The notes: generated by a model from the letters alone, not told the origin. A DNA stretch of 64,000 nt from Pictodentalium vernedei (GCA_031216915.1 CM062290.1:258826291-258890290), one strand, 5' to 3'. Positions 12,340-24,081 are shown, counted from the stretch's first letter. Numbers and translations are program-made.

Positions 12340-12639
12340 ATGCATATGGCGGAGACACATCCTTCACGTGTTTTGGATAAAAAAAGAATGAGTCATTAGC
12401 GACGCATATGCGCACTGGCAACGGAAGTCGTGGAGTTGTACTTGGAAGAGAGCGTCCCATACTGGGTCTGCGCCGGTTGCACTCGACCCAGTTTTGGCTT
12501 ATTTTTTCTTGGTGCTTTTGCACTACTTTTCTTTCCCAAATTGCTTGGGAAAGACAAAAATAGAGAGTATATTATCCGAGTTAGGGACTTCCACTGTAGT
12601 GCAAGCCTGTAGTAAACAATTGTGGGTAGGTTGATAAGA
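12340..12639. repeat. right inverted terminal repeat of DIRS A
   Basis: It aligns with the right ITR of D (62640-62912): CGACCCAGTTTTGGCTT, a CTTTCCCAAA..TTGGGAAAG stem, CTTCCACTGTAGTGCAAGCC and the terminal GGTTGATAAGA. The partner left ITR is missing. Confidence 0.8.
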
Positions 12640-12739
12640 AATAGAAGTAGCAGCCCAGGGTGGCAAATCCCCATAAAAAATCGCCCTGATACAGTAACCT
12701 CGGTAACATTACATTAAATTAACACAGCCACTGTAAATA

Positions 12740-13475
12740 ATACAGATAAGATTACATGTATTTGATGACACATCAAGTTTGGTTTCGATCGGGGCCGATA
12801 AAAATTCAAGTTCAAGGTCACTGTGACCTTGACTTTTGGCACAATGACTAAAAAATATGTAGGCTTCCTTCTCGTCATGCTCAACCCACATGCCAAGTTG
12901 GGTTTCGATCAGGAATGCATAATCTTAATAATTAAGAGAGCCAAAACCAACTCAGATTGATAAAATTTCAATTTCAAGGTCACTGTGACCTTGACCTTTG
13001 GCATAATAACCTAAAAAATAAATATGGTTCTTCCTTTCATCATGCTCAACTCATATGCCAAGTTTAGTATCGACTGGGCAAGCAAAATCTCAATTTTAGA
13101 AGCCAACTCTGGCAAATGTTCAAGGTCAAGGTCACTCATCATGCTTAACCCACATGCCAAGTGTGGCTTCAGTCAGCCAAGCAGAACTTTAATAACAGAG
13201 CGGAAACCAACACTGATAAAAATTGAAGTTCAGGGTCACTGTAACCTTGACCTTTGGTACAATGATCCCAAAATAAATAGGGTTCTTCCTCTCATCATGC
13301 CTAACCCACATGCCAAGTTTGGTTTGGTTTCAGTCGGCCAAGCAGAATTTAGTTAGAGAGTGGAAAATAACTCCATCTACAGATGGACAGATAGAAGGAC
13401 AGATGGACGGGCAGACCCCCCTCCCCTCAAAATTTAAATTTCGGGGGGATAAAAATGCTGCACCCTACACTTGCA
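12740..13475. repeat. array-type element with CTGTGACCTTGACCTTTGG units
   Basis: Four or five diverged units contain AAGGTCACTGTGACCTTGAC and CTCAACCCACATGCCAAG (near 12810, 12965, 13120, 13230). An ACAGATGGACAG-type microsatellite (13380-13415) and a C-run/G-run stem ending GGGGGGATAAAAA close it, as in other arrays here. Confidence 0.65.
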
Positions 13476-13777
13476 CAAATGGCATTTTCAGAACAGAAGG
13501 CCAAGATTCGGGGCTTTCATAATCAATACATGAAACCCAACATGTTATTCATCAATATTCATGACCTGTAAACACCAATGGTGAAGCATTATAAAATGTT
13601 TATCAGTTTATCACCTGTAGTTTCCATTGCTGAACTGGAACTTGCCACTTGCTCCACACATCTGCAGTTGAAATCTTAGGATATGCTGAAGCTCACAACG
13701 AAGATGTGCAACATCTATAAAGTTTGCCGAAAAATTATTTTTTAACAAAACTATTGCCTGTTATCGACTCGAAAATG
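13476..13777. other. unassigned
   Basis: No gene or recognisable repeat. Confidence 0.5.
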
Positions 13778-14030
13778 AAAAATTTATACCAATTTTAATA
13801 TTTTTAATACTTACCAATGGCCCAGACTAGCTGGTGCAACCCAATTTATTATCAGGGCCAAACACAAATTTTGAATCCCCCAAACCCCCCAAAATTTGCC
13901 AAAAAACACAAAAACGAGAAGACCAGTATGGTCCTCCATACTTTTGCGCAATGCGCAACTTGTTGTCAAGGACAACAATAGGCTACCGCCATCATGTCAT
14001 TCTTTATTGTTGTGCCTGTTAAATGTTATT
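13778..14030. repeat. left (3') terminal repeat of DIRS B
   Basis: It begins with an AT-rich outer end followed by ACCAATGGCCCAGACTAGCTG and CAGGGCCAAACACAAATTTTG, matching the left terminus of C (34171-34402). The partner right ITR was lost with the truncation. The inner boundary is approximate. Confidence 0.75.
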
Positions 14031-14092
14031 AAGAACTGTAATATATAACTCAGCGGGGAGGAAGGAGTGTCTACTCCAGGGAGGGCCATCCC

Positions 14093-14182
14093 CGTCTGGG
14101 CCATTGGTAAATATTAAAAATATTAAAATTGGTATAAATTCTTCATATTTTTCCACTATACCAATGGCCCAGACTAGCTGAG
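14093..14182. repeat. internal complementary region (ICR) of DIRS B
   Basis: The left half, from GTCTGGGCCATTGGTAA, is the reverse complement of the outer left end (13778-13830) with few mismatches. The right half, ACCAATGGCCCAGACTAGCTG, repeats the terminus and should match the lost right end. In DIRS elements the ICR pairs with both ends to make the circular intermediate. It is preceded by CAGCGGGGAGG (about 14052). Confidence 0.8.
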
Positions 14183-14672
14183 AATAGTAAACAGGCAGGC
14201 GGGCCCAGTACTTGATATTCGTTGCTCTTATTACAGAAAAAACAATGAAAATATAGGTGTAACTCTATTTAAGGCCCAGCATAACCCATTATGCTAATTT
14301 GATAAAGGAAGCCAAAATATAAAGAAGTCCAGAGAAATGAGACTCTTTATAAATCATTAAAAGTGTCTGAGTATTGTATAGTAAAGCTCGTCTTGACAAA
14401 TGACATATACAATAACGCTTCACATCGAGCTACACATTTAAAGCATATAATACATTGAAAATTGCTTCATACCAAGCTACACATTAAAACTACCATAGCA
14501 CCGAACCCAGGATACTATCACTGAAGGAGGTATGTCCATACTTTTCACTATAAAGCCAGATGACTATTTGGAAATACCATCCCCCCCACTCTTCCCCTTG
14601 TTTTGAAAGTAACTGCACTTCAAAACGAAGAGAGAAGCAGACTGGAGACAGTGCTGGAGCAGAATGAAAATC
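14183..14672. other. 3' untranslated part of DIRS B
   Basis: It lies between the ICR and the YR stop and has no ORF. It begins ATAGTAAACAGGC, as in C, and shares other blocks with 34567-35163 of C, including the GAGACTCTTTATAA block. Confidence 0.6.
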
Positions 14673-15854
14673 CTAATTAGAATGTACGACATTCTGAGCT
14701 ACCGATAACGGTCCTAAAGATCTGAGATCATCCGAAATTGATTCTAAATCTCGAAGATAAAGTTTTGGAAAAGTCGTCTGTTGTGTCCAGTAAGCTGCTT
14801 GCATCAAATCCTTCAAAGAAGTACTACTAGCATAAGCCCAAGAAGAAGCTAAAGCTCTAACTTCGTGAGCTGAAATCTTATAAGCTATTCTCTGATTCGC
14901 AGACAAAGCATTATAAGCCAACAGAATAGCTAATTGAATCCATCTAGATATGGAATGAACAGAAATATCATTTCTGTTAGGAAGAAGAGAAAGAAATAAC
15001 CTCTTCCTACCTCTTCTAATAAAACTAGAACGCTCCTTATAAATCCTAAGCACTCTTACTGGACACAACAAAGGTCTCTGACCATCTGAAGACGGTAATG
15101 CTTTAATAAGAATAGGACTAGGCCGTTTGTCCAGAACCTGATTCTTAGCTAAGAATCCCACTTTCGTAGTGAGAGTAATAGAATTACCAACACCACGATA
15201 ATGAGAGTATTCAACAGACAAAGCATGAAGCTCACTAACTCTTCTAGCTGACGCAAATGCTAAGAGAAAAAACGTTTTATAAGTAAGAAATTTAAACTCA
15301 ACAGTATTTAACGGTTCAAAAGGTGCTTCCTGAAGTTTCAGAAGAACCCAAGCTAAATTCCACTTAGGGACTAGTCTCAAGGTGCGAGGTCTATTCACAG
15401 AGAAGTTCCTCATTAATTTATTTAAAGATAAATCTGACCCAATGTTTAATTTTCTTTGGTATGCATAGGTGTCAGAAAGCATAGACCTATAGCCCTTAAT
15501 AGTGACTGGCTGTAGCTTAACTTCATCAAAAAGATAAATAAAAAAGTTAGCTAATTGAGGAATAGTTGGGTTAAAAAAATCAATCAATTGTGATTCACAC
15601 CACTGAACAAAAACCTTCCACTTCGCTTCATAATTTAATGAAGAGGAGGTCCTCCTACAGTTAGAAATTGCGTCCATTGCTCGTCTGGAAAACTGTTTTC
15701 CATGCAAGAAGGACCGCACAACGGAAAAACGTGAAGGTTGAGGCCTTCCGGATTGTGATGAAGCCGACGGAGTTTCCCCTGCGTCAGAAGATCCCAGAGA
15801 GGTGGTAACTTCCGTGCAACGTCCCAAAGAAGTTCCCGGAGAAGATTTATCCAT
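14673..15854 (-). CDS. tyrosine recombinase (YR) of DIRS B
   Basis: Integrase of the DIRS type, which joins circular element DNA to the target by a Tyr-mediated mechanism. The motifs are FASARRVSELHAL (first Arg), ISAHEVRALASSWAY (His-x-x-Arg) and KLYLRDLES (candidate nucleophilic Tyr near the C-terminus). The frame is open up to 16019; I chose the Met at 15854 (393 residues) because it lies near the homologous start in C, and the more upstream part overlaps RNase H. The remaining gene set of this copy is broken, so the intact frame may be chance or recent decay. Confidence 0.85.
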   Translation of the reverse strand: MDKSSPGTSLGRCTEVTTSLGSSDAGETPSASSQSGRPQPSRFSVVRSFLHGKQFSRRAMDAISNCRRTSSSLNYEAKWKVFVQWCESQLIDFFNPTIPQLANFFIYLFDEVKLQPVTIKGYRSMLSDTYAYQRKLNIGSDLSLNKLMRNFSVNRPRTLRLVPKWNLAWVLLKLQEAPFEPLNTVEFKFLTYKTFFLLAFASARRVSELHALSVEYSHYRGVGNSITLTTKVGFLAKNQVLDKRPSPILIKALPSSDGQRPLLCPVRVLRIYKERSSFIRRGRKRLFLSLLPNRNDISVHSISRWIQLAILLAYNALSANQRIAYKISAHEVRALASSWAYASSTSLKDLMQAAYWTQQTTFPKLYLRDLESISDDLRSLGPLSVAQNVVHSN

Positions 15855-17906
15855 GGTCTGTGAGCCAACAGACTTGCAACCAGAAGAATCTTGCAAGAAG
15901 ACTGTTTTATCTTTAGCAAGATCTGTTGAATGAGGGGAGCTGGAGGGTAAGCACACCCTATGATCCCGTTCCAAGAAATTGACAGAGCGTCTACTGCATA
16001 AGCCTGAGGGTCCGGGCATGGAGACACAAACGTCTGTAACTAATTGTTCAGGCTCGTGGCAAAAAGATCAATCATTGGACGTTCCCACTGGAAGCAAATC
16101 TGATTGAAGACAGACTTTTTTAACATCCATTCTGAAGGTAGCAGGCGATCCTTTCTCGATAGAGAGTCTGCTTTTACATTGAGACGACCTGGAATATGAC
16201 GAATCGATATCAGAATCTGATTCTCTTGAGAGAAAAGAAGAATCTTTTCGGTAAGATTCATCAGCTGGACGGAATAAGTACCTCCCTGATTCCGAATATA
16301 GGCTACTACTGTTGAATTGTCCGACAGAATTTGAACATGTGAGTGTATTACTTGACTGAGCCAATGATTTAGAGCTAACCAAATTGCCCTCATTTCTTTG
16401 TTGTTTATATGGGACACAAGAAACTGACTCTCCCATAAACCGTGACACACTTGATCGCTCGGAATCAGAGAAGCACCCCAACCCTCTTGACTGGCGTCCG
16501 TCATGATTATGAATGACGGCTCCTGAATCTGAAGCGGTATTCCCTGGGATAACCACTTGATATCCGCCCAAATTTGAAGATGATGTTTTACTGACTGTGT
16601 TAAAACAATCGGACTGTCCAACAACTCCAATTTTGAATTAGATAAATTTGAAGTGGACGAGTGCGTAAACGACCTAGCGGAATTAACTCTGCGGCGGCGC
16701 CGCAAAGTCCTAACAGACACATAAACTCTCTTGCCGTAATGACTTGTGCGTTTATGCAGTATTTTGCGTAAAGCGAAACTAATTTTGCTCTTGCTACCGG
16801 AAAACTGACCCGATTGTTTTGAGTATCAAAACTCATTCCCAGATGAACAAACGACCTGTCGGCATTAAATCCGACTTGTCGACATTGATTATAAAACCTA
16901 GGCATCGTAGCAGCGATAGCAGACTCTGAACGTCGCTTTGGAGAGCATAAAAATTTGTGTACCTTTGAAGTATGTCGTCCAGATATGCCGACATCATCGA
17001 AGCCGAGTGTGCTCTGAAATGGCTCATTACTGCATTCATCACCCGAGTGAACGCCCACGGAGCAAGGTTCAGGCCAAAACACATTGCTCTGAACTGGTAT
17101 ACCTTTCCTTGAACCGCGAAACAGAGGTATTTCCGAAAAGCCGGATGAATCATGATGTGAAAATACGCGTCCTTCAAATCTATACTTGCGGCGTAATCGT
17201 TCACTCGAAAGCTGCCTCTCACCGATCGAATTGTCTCCATATAAAATCCTGGAGCAATTATTAGCTTGTTTATCCAACTGAGATCGATGACTGGCCTGTA
17301 CAAGCCGTCTGGCTTCGGCACAAGAAAAAGATGACTGTAGAATCCCTTTGAATTGGGATTCTCTACGACCTCTACTGCCTCCTTTTGTAGGAGAGAGTCT
17401 ACTGCTGAAATCAAAGCCTCTCTCTTTGTTATATTTTGTGGAAGGCTCACAAATCGCGGAATCCGCGTTAATGGAGGTTTTCTCCGAAACAAAAGACGTA
17501 CACCATTTTTCACAACGTCTCGAACCCAAAGATCCTGAGTTATTTTGTTACAGTTGCTTGCGAATTTTGAAAGCCTTCCGCCAACCGGAGAACAGTAGAG
17601 GTCGAAATCTTCATTTGTAGGACTTACGAGGCTTATACGAGGAGAAACCTCGTGAAGCTCTCGCACCCCTCTGTGACGTCGGTGTGGGGTTACACGTTTC
17701 GTTATTATCCAACTGCGCCATCCCCTTTTTGAAATCGCTCCCCTGTTTCGAGCCACCATGCCCACGATTAGCTTTAGAAGCAGCACGGGCTGAGCCTCTC
17801 TTGGAGAAAAATTTACCTCTCCGAGGAGTACCACTTGTGGAAGGCTGAGGTTGCGAAGCTGAGCGCAACAAAAGCTGACTTGTAGCTTTCTTAGAAGCAT
17901 CTTCAT
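15635..17906 (-). pseudogene. RT/RNase H of DIRS B, frameshifted
   Basis: RT occupies 16833-17906 (SKGFYSHLFLVPKPDG; motif A SIDLKDAYFHIMIH; motif C SAYLDDILQRY). The frame shifts near 16850 into 16600-16850 and again near 16640 into 16040-16720 (RNase H: IIMTDASQEGWGASL, NNKEMRAIW, LSDNSTVVAYI, RHIPGRLNVKADSLS). A further break near 16025 leads into 15635-16027 (SPCPDPQAYAVDALSISW). Sequence identity to C is high over the whole enzyme, so decay is moderate. Confidence 0.9.
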
Positions 17907-18666
17907 ATACAGCTTTTAGCTTATCATTAAATAATGAAGAGCCCGAAACGGGAGCGGCCCTTAGAGAGCTCTTAACACTGTCGTCAATAAATGACATAGA
18001 TTTAAGGGCAGCATCGCGCCTGACCAACTCTAAATTCGCTACTGAAAGAGCAGAGTGGGATGTTGTTTACATTATGGCGCAAGAGAGCACTCTCAAAGGA
18101 GATAACAACTCCTGTAAGCTCTCAGATTCCAGATTGCCAGCCAATGCCCTGCAAATTATGATCTGCATAAGACATAGCATCCAAAATACTTCTGCTAGAT
18201 TCAATGCAAGTATCTATAACAAAAGAACTGACGCTACACGATGACGGAAGAGACATACCCAAGTCCCTAGCTCCATCATCCAATCGTAGAGGAGCTCTTT
18301 GAATCTTATTCTCGCCTACCGTATTCAAGAAGGTATTGCCTCTAAACGGTAGGTCAAGCTTCTTTTCCGAAAGGAAAGAATTTTTTCTAGCCTGAGCCAG
18401 GTCAGCAATAGCCTCGTCACAACAATCAAATGCATCTGATGCTTGGACTGATTGAGACGGATACAAAAGGATACTTCCTTCGACTTAATGACCTCCCTGT
18501 CTAAAGAAGACAGGCGCTTGGCTCTAGAAGGCACAGAACTCTGACCAGAAGGAATTAATTCAGGTGAAAAATCCTGCAGGAACCTCATAGTTTCCATATG
18601 CTGCTCAGCATTAATGGAATTAATAGACAGAACATTGAGAAACCTATATTTGCATAGATTTCTCAT
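17611..18666 (-). pseudogene. gag-like gene of DIRS B, 5'-truncated and frameshifted
   Basis: 17611-18027 matches the C-terminal part of C gag (LVRRDAALKSMSFIDDSVK; Gly/Arg/Ser-rich tail). 18122-18466 and 18325-18666 match its middle (LDLPFRGN, LGMSLPSS) in other frames. About the first 330 residues, including the Cys-rich N-terminus, are missing. It ends with a TGA at the same place as in C. Confidence 0.8.
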
Positions 18667-18724
18667 TAATTTTGTAATAAAAAAATTAAAAAAAAATAAA
18701 TGAGGAAACTATGCAAATATAGAT
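18644..18724. repeat. inverted repeat at the broken 5' edge of DIRS B
   Basis: CTATATTTGCATAG (18644) and its complement CTATGCAAATATAG (about 18709), each continuing into a matching CTCATT / AATGAG block, form arms of about 30 bp with a few mismatches and an A-rich loop of about 20 bp. Gag homology ends just inside it. Confidence 0.65.
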
Positions 18725-19074
18725 GTCCATGGGGCAGGCTTGTTGAAAGAGTTCCAATGGCACGCATATTTATTTTCATACATCCTATTTGTCCTTTCAA
18801 ACAGTTTGAGATGTTCTTTATTAATATAATAAATGAGTCCATAATTCATCAACATTTAAGCAAATGTTCCACTCCAAGAATAAATACTCTGGAGCCATGT
18901 GGATTGGTTTAAAAAAAAAAGCAAATTAAAAAAAAAACATTTTTCTACCTATCTACCTAAATTTTTTTGGTCAACAAACCGGAAACAAGTATTTTTTTTT
19001 TTTGCCCAATGTTTGTCACATTCAGCAATCACTTTATCTTCCTAAACTCCAAGGGAGAATTCTGTAGAATGTTT
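18725..19074. other. unassigned
   Basis: AT-rich, with several A and T runs; no gene. Confidence 0.5.
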
Positions 19075-19330
19075 AGTTACATTTATTTATTTAATGGTGT
19101 TTAAGGTCACATATTTCTGCACAATGGTGAATCGTGACTGCAATATGGATATTAAGTCAAGTCCAGCCATTCATTTATACCCATCTTGCAACTGTAGAGG
19201 ACTTCCACCCCAGGCATTGGTGACCGGATCCATTTGTTACCAGTAAAAAACATCTTGTTTACCACAGTAAATGAGCACAGCTTCACTTCCCGAGTTCGTA
19301 TGGGGAAGATGTGAGTTTATCATGTACATA
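19075..19330 (-). mobile_element. SINE-2 family copy
   Basis: The tail AATGGTGTTTAAGGTCACAT, then TGCACAATGGTGAATCGTGAC and a body with CATTTATACCCATCTTGC and CAGGCATTGGTGACC, match 30826-31060. No tRNA-like head is seen at the right end. Confidence 0.6.
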
Positions 19331-20054
19331 TGCAGGTTAATTGTACAAGCAGATCTGACAATAACCTCTATAAGAGAGCTTTGCAATAAATGATAATAAA
19401 TCATGAATTTGGTATTCCAAGAAATTGAACTGGTTATTATGTCAGGCATAAGAGATTTGGTGCCCAATAAATATGCAAGTTGTGCATGTCAATGGTCACT
19501 ACAAGCTGCTTGTTTGCAGGCTTGTATAACACTATACTGATAGCTGTTAACACTCTGCGGTGATGTTGAAATATCAAAATTTCTAATTTCTAACTGCAAA
19601 TATTCCCAATAATGCAACGATGAACTGAACCATTTTAATCTTGTTCAACAGAAACTAGTGGGTGGTTGGTTCCTAACCAGCTAATAGAGCTCTGTCAAAA
19701 AAGATATAATAGATTAAATTTCTGTATTGGAAGTTCTGAGATGAAATAGGTTTATAAACAACCAGAATTTGGTGAGATGAAATAGGTTTATAAACAACCA
19801 GAATTTGGTGATTGTCAAGAGTAAATTCTCGACATATTACAAGATTTTTTATTCAAATAAAGTTTACTCTACAACCTATATGGAGTTTACCAAGTCAAAT
19901 TTGTACTGCAGGTATGGTAAATAGTTTTGTGTTTGGAAGTTATATTCAATTAACAGGGTTATTCAATTAAGAGATATACAATTAAGTGGGCTCCACTGTA
20001 ATAATAAACAAATGTTTCTGACCTGTTTCATTTATTACTGTTTAAAATTACTGT
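19331..20054. other. unassigned; contains a 35-bp direct duplication
   Basis: GATGAAATAGGTTTATAAAC..GAATTTGGT occurs twice in tandem (about 19740-19811). The flanking sequence shares phrases (GAGCTCTGTCAAA, TCAAATTTGTACTGCA) with 47160-47360. The end GGGCTCCACTGTA near 19964 resembles a mariner-type terminus. Confidence 0.5.
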
Positions 20055-20295
20055 TTAACCCTTGGAACCCTGGTGGTATCTTCCATGTCAGTTCAATGGA
20101 AGGAACTGTAAGAGACCGTATTTATTATTTGGGGGTAGGCCAAACAATATTTTCAACGAGCAGCCTTGGGGCTACACATTGAAAATATTGATGGGTCTAC
20201 CCCACACTTTAACATAGCAGCCACCCTACTTAATGAAATTATGACGTATTATGTTCCTAAGCCAGAAAAGTGGCCTCTCGGGTTTAAAGGGCTAA
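20055..20295 (+). mobile_element. MITE family 2 (TTAA type)
   Basis: It begins TTAACCCTTGGAACCCTGG and ends GGGTTTAAAGGGCTAA, forming inverted ends. An inner fold-back pair, AATATTTTCAA / TTGAAAATATT, lies at about 20149-20191. Related copies are at 30351-30589 and, reversed, at 31346-31537. Confidence 0.75.
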
Positions 20296-22129
20296 AAGCA
20301 TTATAGAGTTTGGTTTCATTGTATTGACGTTCCAACTACCTGGGAACACTGTTGGAAAATTATTAAACTCTCTCATAAAATTTTGAGATCCAAGCCTTAA
20401 TAAATACCAGTTTAATTTTATAATGTAATAATTTCTGGAAAGTGACTGATGAAGGGTCACAGTTTCAAGTGGTAGGAAACATGCATTCAATGTTCTGTGG
20501 TTAAATCATTTAATATTAAACAAGTGTAAACAGGATGAAAAGATATCCATCTCACATCATCTTCAGTGAAATGTTCATTACAAGATTAAATCATTACATT
20601 AGGAGTTTAAAGTTAAAAATATTTTAAAATAATATTTTAGATTTCTTGTACTCACATTTCTTAGAATAAGGCACATTTTTGTAATGGTTTTCCATGATCT
20701 CATCCAACATAACAGAATCCATTATCAAAATATATTTTTTCAGCCACCTCAAAAAAAACTCTGAAATCAACTTCCCCTTGATGATGTAAAGTTACACCAG
20801 GGGTTGCAGCATCATCAAGATGGGTTTGAAACACACGACTTCCTGCAATATTAATCAACTATTCCCCCGAAACAGCTGGAGACTTCAAGAGGAGCCATAA
20901 AACCTAACATCTGAAGACTCCACTTTCTACTGAGAATCTAGTTTCCCACGACACAGTTCTCCTGTCTTCAAGGTAGCTTAAAACAGTTAACAAAAATTAT
21001 GCAACTGTTCTGGGGCGGTATAAGCAGTTGGATTAACAAAATAAATTAGTGCATAAAAATATTTGTTTATTTTTCTTTTTAAATCAACCTCTTTGAACCA
21101 TACACCAGTCTAATCAGTTCTCTCAGTATTATAATGCATAGAATATGCAATGAGTTTCAAATGCCAAGACTTAACTAAAAATTATTCAAAAAAAAATCTT
21201 AAGTATTATTGTGCCTTAAAGGATCTTTTTTTCCTGCAATCAAACCTGCATGTCCCACAAACCTACTTCTGTAATTTCATTCTATTTCATAAAAGTATTT
21301 TTCTCTGTTCTATAACCTAGGAGAGATGCCAGAAGTTCAGATGCCCAGACTAAAATGATTATTACCTCATAAATTTTTAATTTTTTGAACCAAAACCAAT
21401 CTTAGCTTTTAATTGTCTCATGAATCCTAGTAATAAACTGGAGCCCATAATTTTAAAAAAAAAAATTAATTTCCAACTCAAAACTTAAGTTCAATGCTGG
21501 ACTCAGTGGAGATTTTGACTCAAACCAATATTTTCGAAAGAAACTCAAGTAAACTCATCTGAGTACCAAGTTTCCATCACTGTTTGTGATTTTTCTCCAA
21601 TAAAATTTCACAGTTCCTTGATTTAAGTTGATTCTTAACCCTCTCAAACAGAAAACATAAATTTTGGTGTTAATAAAATTCAATTGCACTATGTTTAATG
21701 ACTCCAGATGTTGAGTAAAAACTTGAGTCTGAGTCCACTTTTGAACTTAAGTTTTTTATGCAAAATATCCAACTTGAATAAAGATTAATTCTCCTTTAGT
21801 AGGACTTATGTCAGACAAAGATTTTCAAAATATTGAAGCATGCTCAATTATTTCTAATTGTCAGAATTTGTTCATCAATAATTGCTTTATTACAGTTTAT
21901 TGGCAAGATGCTACAGACCATGAACTTGAAACAAGTACATATTAACAAAGAAATAATTTTCAACTGAATATATGTGAGATATCTTTGATGATATCCAATT
22001 TGCATTCTGAAATTACACAACCCTGGGTGTCTAAAGTATCATTAAACCCCAGTAGAAAAAAACTGACTAGCATGCAAATGATTGGTCAAGGCAAGTTTTA
22101 CATAACTCTATGGATTCCTGACCATGGAT
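20296..22129. other. unassigned 1.8-kb AT-rich stretch
   Basis: No coding frame above 70 codons and no recognised repeat. Confidence 0.55.
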
Positions 22130-22215
22130 TGGTTATGGGTTCTAGTTTACCAGTAAAATAGAACTTTTGTACCACATTAAACATGCACTGCTCCACTTAC
22201 ATGGTTCCCACATTG
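22130..22215 (-). mobile_element. SINE-2 body fragment
   Basis: TTTACCAGTAAAATAGAAC, TACCACATTAAAC and GCACTGCTCCACTTAC match the inner part of 30960-31035. Confidence 0.4.
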
Positions 22216-22541
22216 AATGCCATAAAAATGGACTAATACTGTCATCTGGCAATTCTATTGAGTGAACAAATATAAAGGCCATACACTCAGGTAGTTCAAT
22301 AAATCAAGAATAAAATGAAGTTTCAAGTTGTTTTGGAAGTAGACATCAAAGACTTATGGGGTATAAAACAAGATTATTGAAAAAAAAATCAATCGTAATT
22401 ATAATACCAGGAAGAAACGTCAATGAATCATTTTCTCTGTCTGATCAAACATGAATATTCCATTTTGTCCCATCAGGTAGACAAATGGCTTCCCAGGTTT
22501 TCTTATATATATTGATTCGAGAAATGCGGTTAAAAATGTTC
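22216..22541. other. unassigned
   Basis: No gene or repeat recognised. Confidence 0.5.
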
Positions 22542-22949
22542 ATGGTTCCTGCAGGCAAGGACAGATACAATTCAAGGCTATTCAAGACCATATCTCAATA
22601 TATTTCAGCATTTTTCAAGGCCCTACAATAACCAAATTCAAGGATTTTTGAGACCCTGCCTTCACTAGTCACAATTGGGATATTCAGTTATTACCTACTC
22701 CTTCCACTTCCCCACAAGGGAAGTGGGAGGAGGGGGTAATAAACAGAGGGGCCTTGTTAAGACTATGCCTTCACTAACCGTGGCATATAAAACTATATAG
22801 TTATGATAATGTGATTCATCAGCATTCTTATTTCATGATTATTCAAGGCTTTTCGAGGCTGCCTAACACATTTTCCAGGATTTCCAGGCCTTGAATGACC
22901 CATTGTCAAATTCAAGGATATTTCTTGAATCCAAGGCCCTGCAGGAACC
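22542..22949. mobile_element. MITE-like element with GGTTCCTGCAGG ends
   Basis: The ends are GGTTCCTGCAGGCAAGG and CCAAGGCCCTGCAGGAACC, an inverted pair; the interior repeats TTCAAGG and AAGGCC. An inner hairpin, CCACTTCCC / GGGAAGTGG, lies near 22708-22730. No target duplication was resolved. Confidence 0.6.
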
Positions 22950-22974
22950 TTACTTTTAGAGTTTTGACAGGGCT

Positions 22975-24081
22975 GTGAAATAATGAAAGTGCCAATGACA
23001 CTGCAGCTCAACTTGTCCAAGAAGGGACAGAACTAAATAGAAATCTCCAGTAACGGCAAGTCATTTAATCAAGTTTCTATAGAAAAGACATCACACCAAA
23101 GCTACATATGAAATCTGAAAAAGATCGGGTGAGGGAAGCAACCTGTAGGGTGCATTAATGGAATTGCTGACAATTTATATGCCAAATCCAAGATGTCTAA
23201 TGACAGCCATGTTTTGAACGCAATTCAGAAAAATTTGATTGCTCCCATGTATACATCACACCAAAGCTACATACCTGTATGAAATTTGAAAAAAATTGGG
23301 TGAGAGATGGCGCCTGTAGGGTGTGCTAATACAATTGTTGACAATTTATATGCCAAATTCAAGATGGCAATGTTTTTCAACAAAATTAAGAAAAATTTGA
23401 TAGCTCCTATCTAGATAGGACACCAAAGCTATTTAAATAAATTTAAAAAAGATCGGGTGAGAAATTTGGCCTGCATGGTGTGCTAATGGAATTGTTGAGA
23501 ATGTTTTCCAACAAAATTCTGAAAAATTTGATAGCTCCCATCTGACATCACACCAGAGCAACACTTGAAATTTGAAAAAGATCGAGTGAGGGATGTGGCC
23601 TGGAGGGTGGGCCAATGGAATTGTTGACAATTTATATGCCAAATCTAAGATGGCCACTGTTTTTCAATGAAATTCGAAACAATTCAATAGCTGCCAAATA
23701 GACATTTTCAACAAAATTTGAAACAATTCAATAGCTGCCATCTAGTCATTACCTCAAAGCCACATTTGAAATTTGGAACTGATCACGTGACAGATGCAGC
23801 CTGTAGGCTGTGCCAATGGAATTGTTGACAATTTATGTGGCAAATCCAAGATGGCTGCTGGTGACCATGTTTTTCAACAAAATTGAGATAAATTTGATGG
23901 CTCCCATCAAAACATTGCCACAAAGCCATGTATTAAATCTGGAACTTATTGGGTGAGAGATGCGGCCTGTACAGTGTGCCAATGGAATTGTTGACAATTT
24001 ATGTGCCAAATCCAAGATGGCTGCTGTCGGCCTGGTTTTTCAGTGAAATTTGAGCATTGTCAATTTGTCAAGTTGAGCTAA
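22975..24081. mobile_element. array-type element, about 165-bp units, inverted ends
   Basis: The opening AATGAAAGTGCCAATGACAC..AGCTCAACTTGTCC and closing TTTGTCAAGTTGAGCTAAAA form inverted ends. Units with CACCAAAGCTAC, GATCGGGTGAG and TGGAATTGTTGACAATTTAT start near 23096, 23257, 23421, 23551, 23751 and 23919. Same terminal design as 4880-5713. Confidence 0.8.

Larger units (their letters stand above)
5948..12639 (-). mobile_element. DIRS-order retrotransposon A (defective)
   Basis: It runs in parallel with element D over RT, gag and right ITR. The left (3') end, including ITR, ICR and most of the YR gene, is missing; sequence switches directly into a truncated MITE at 5948. A 1.1-kb array element sits inside it (6496-7615). 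The right end is at about 12639 (GTTGATAAGA). All coding regions are frameshifted, so it cannot move on its own. Confidence 0.85.
13778..18680 (-). mobile_element. DIRS-order retrotransposon B (5'-truncated)
   Basis: It is related to C: the same order of gag, RT/RNase H and YR on the minus strand, and the same terminal design. The left (3') ITR and ICR are present; the right side stops inside gag near 18640 at a small inverted repeat, so the 5' ITR is missing. YR is open while RT/RNase H and gag are frameshifted. Confidence 0.9.
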
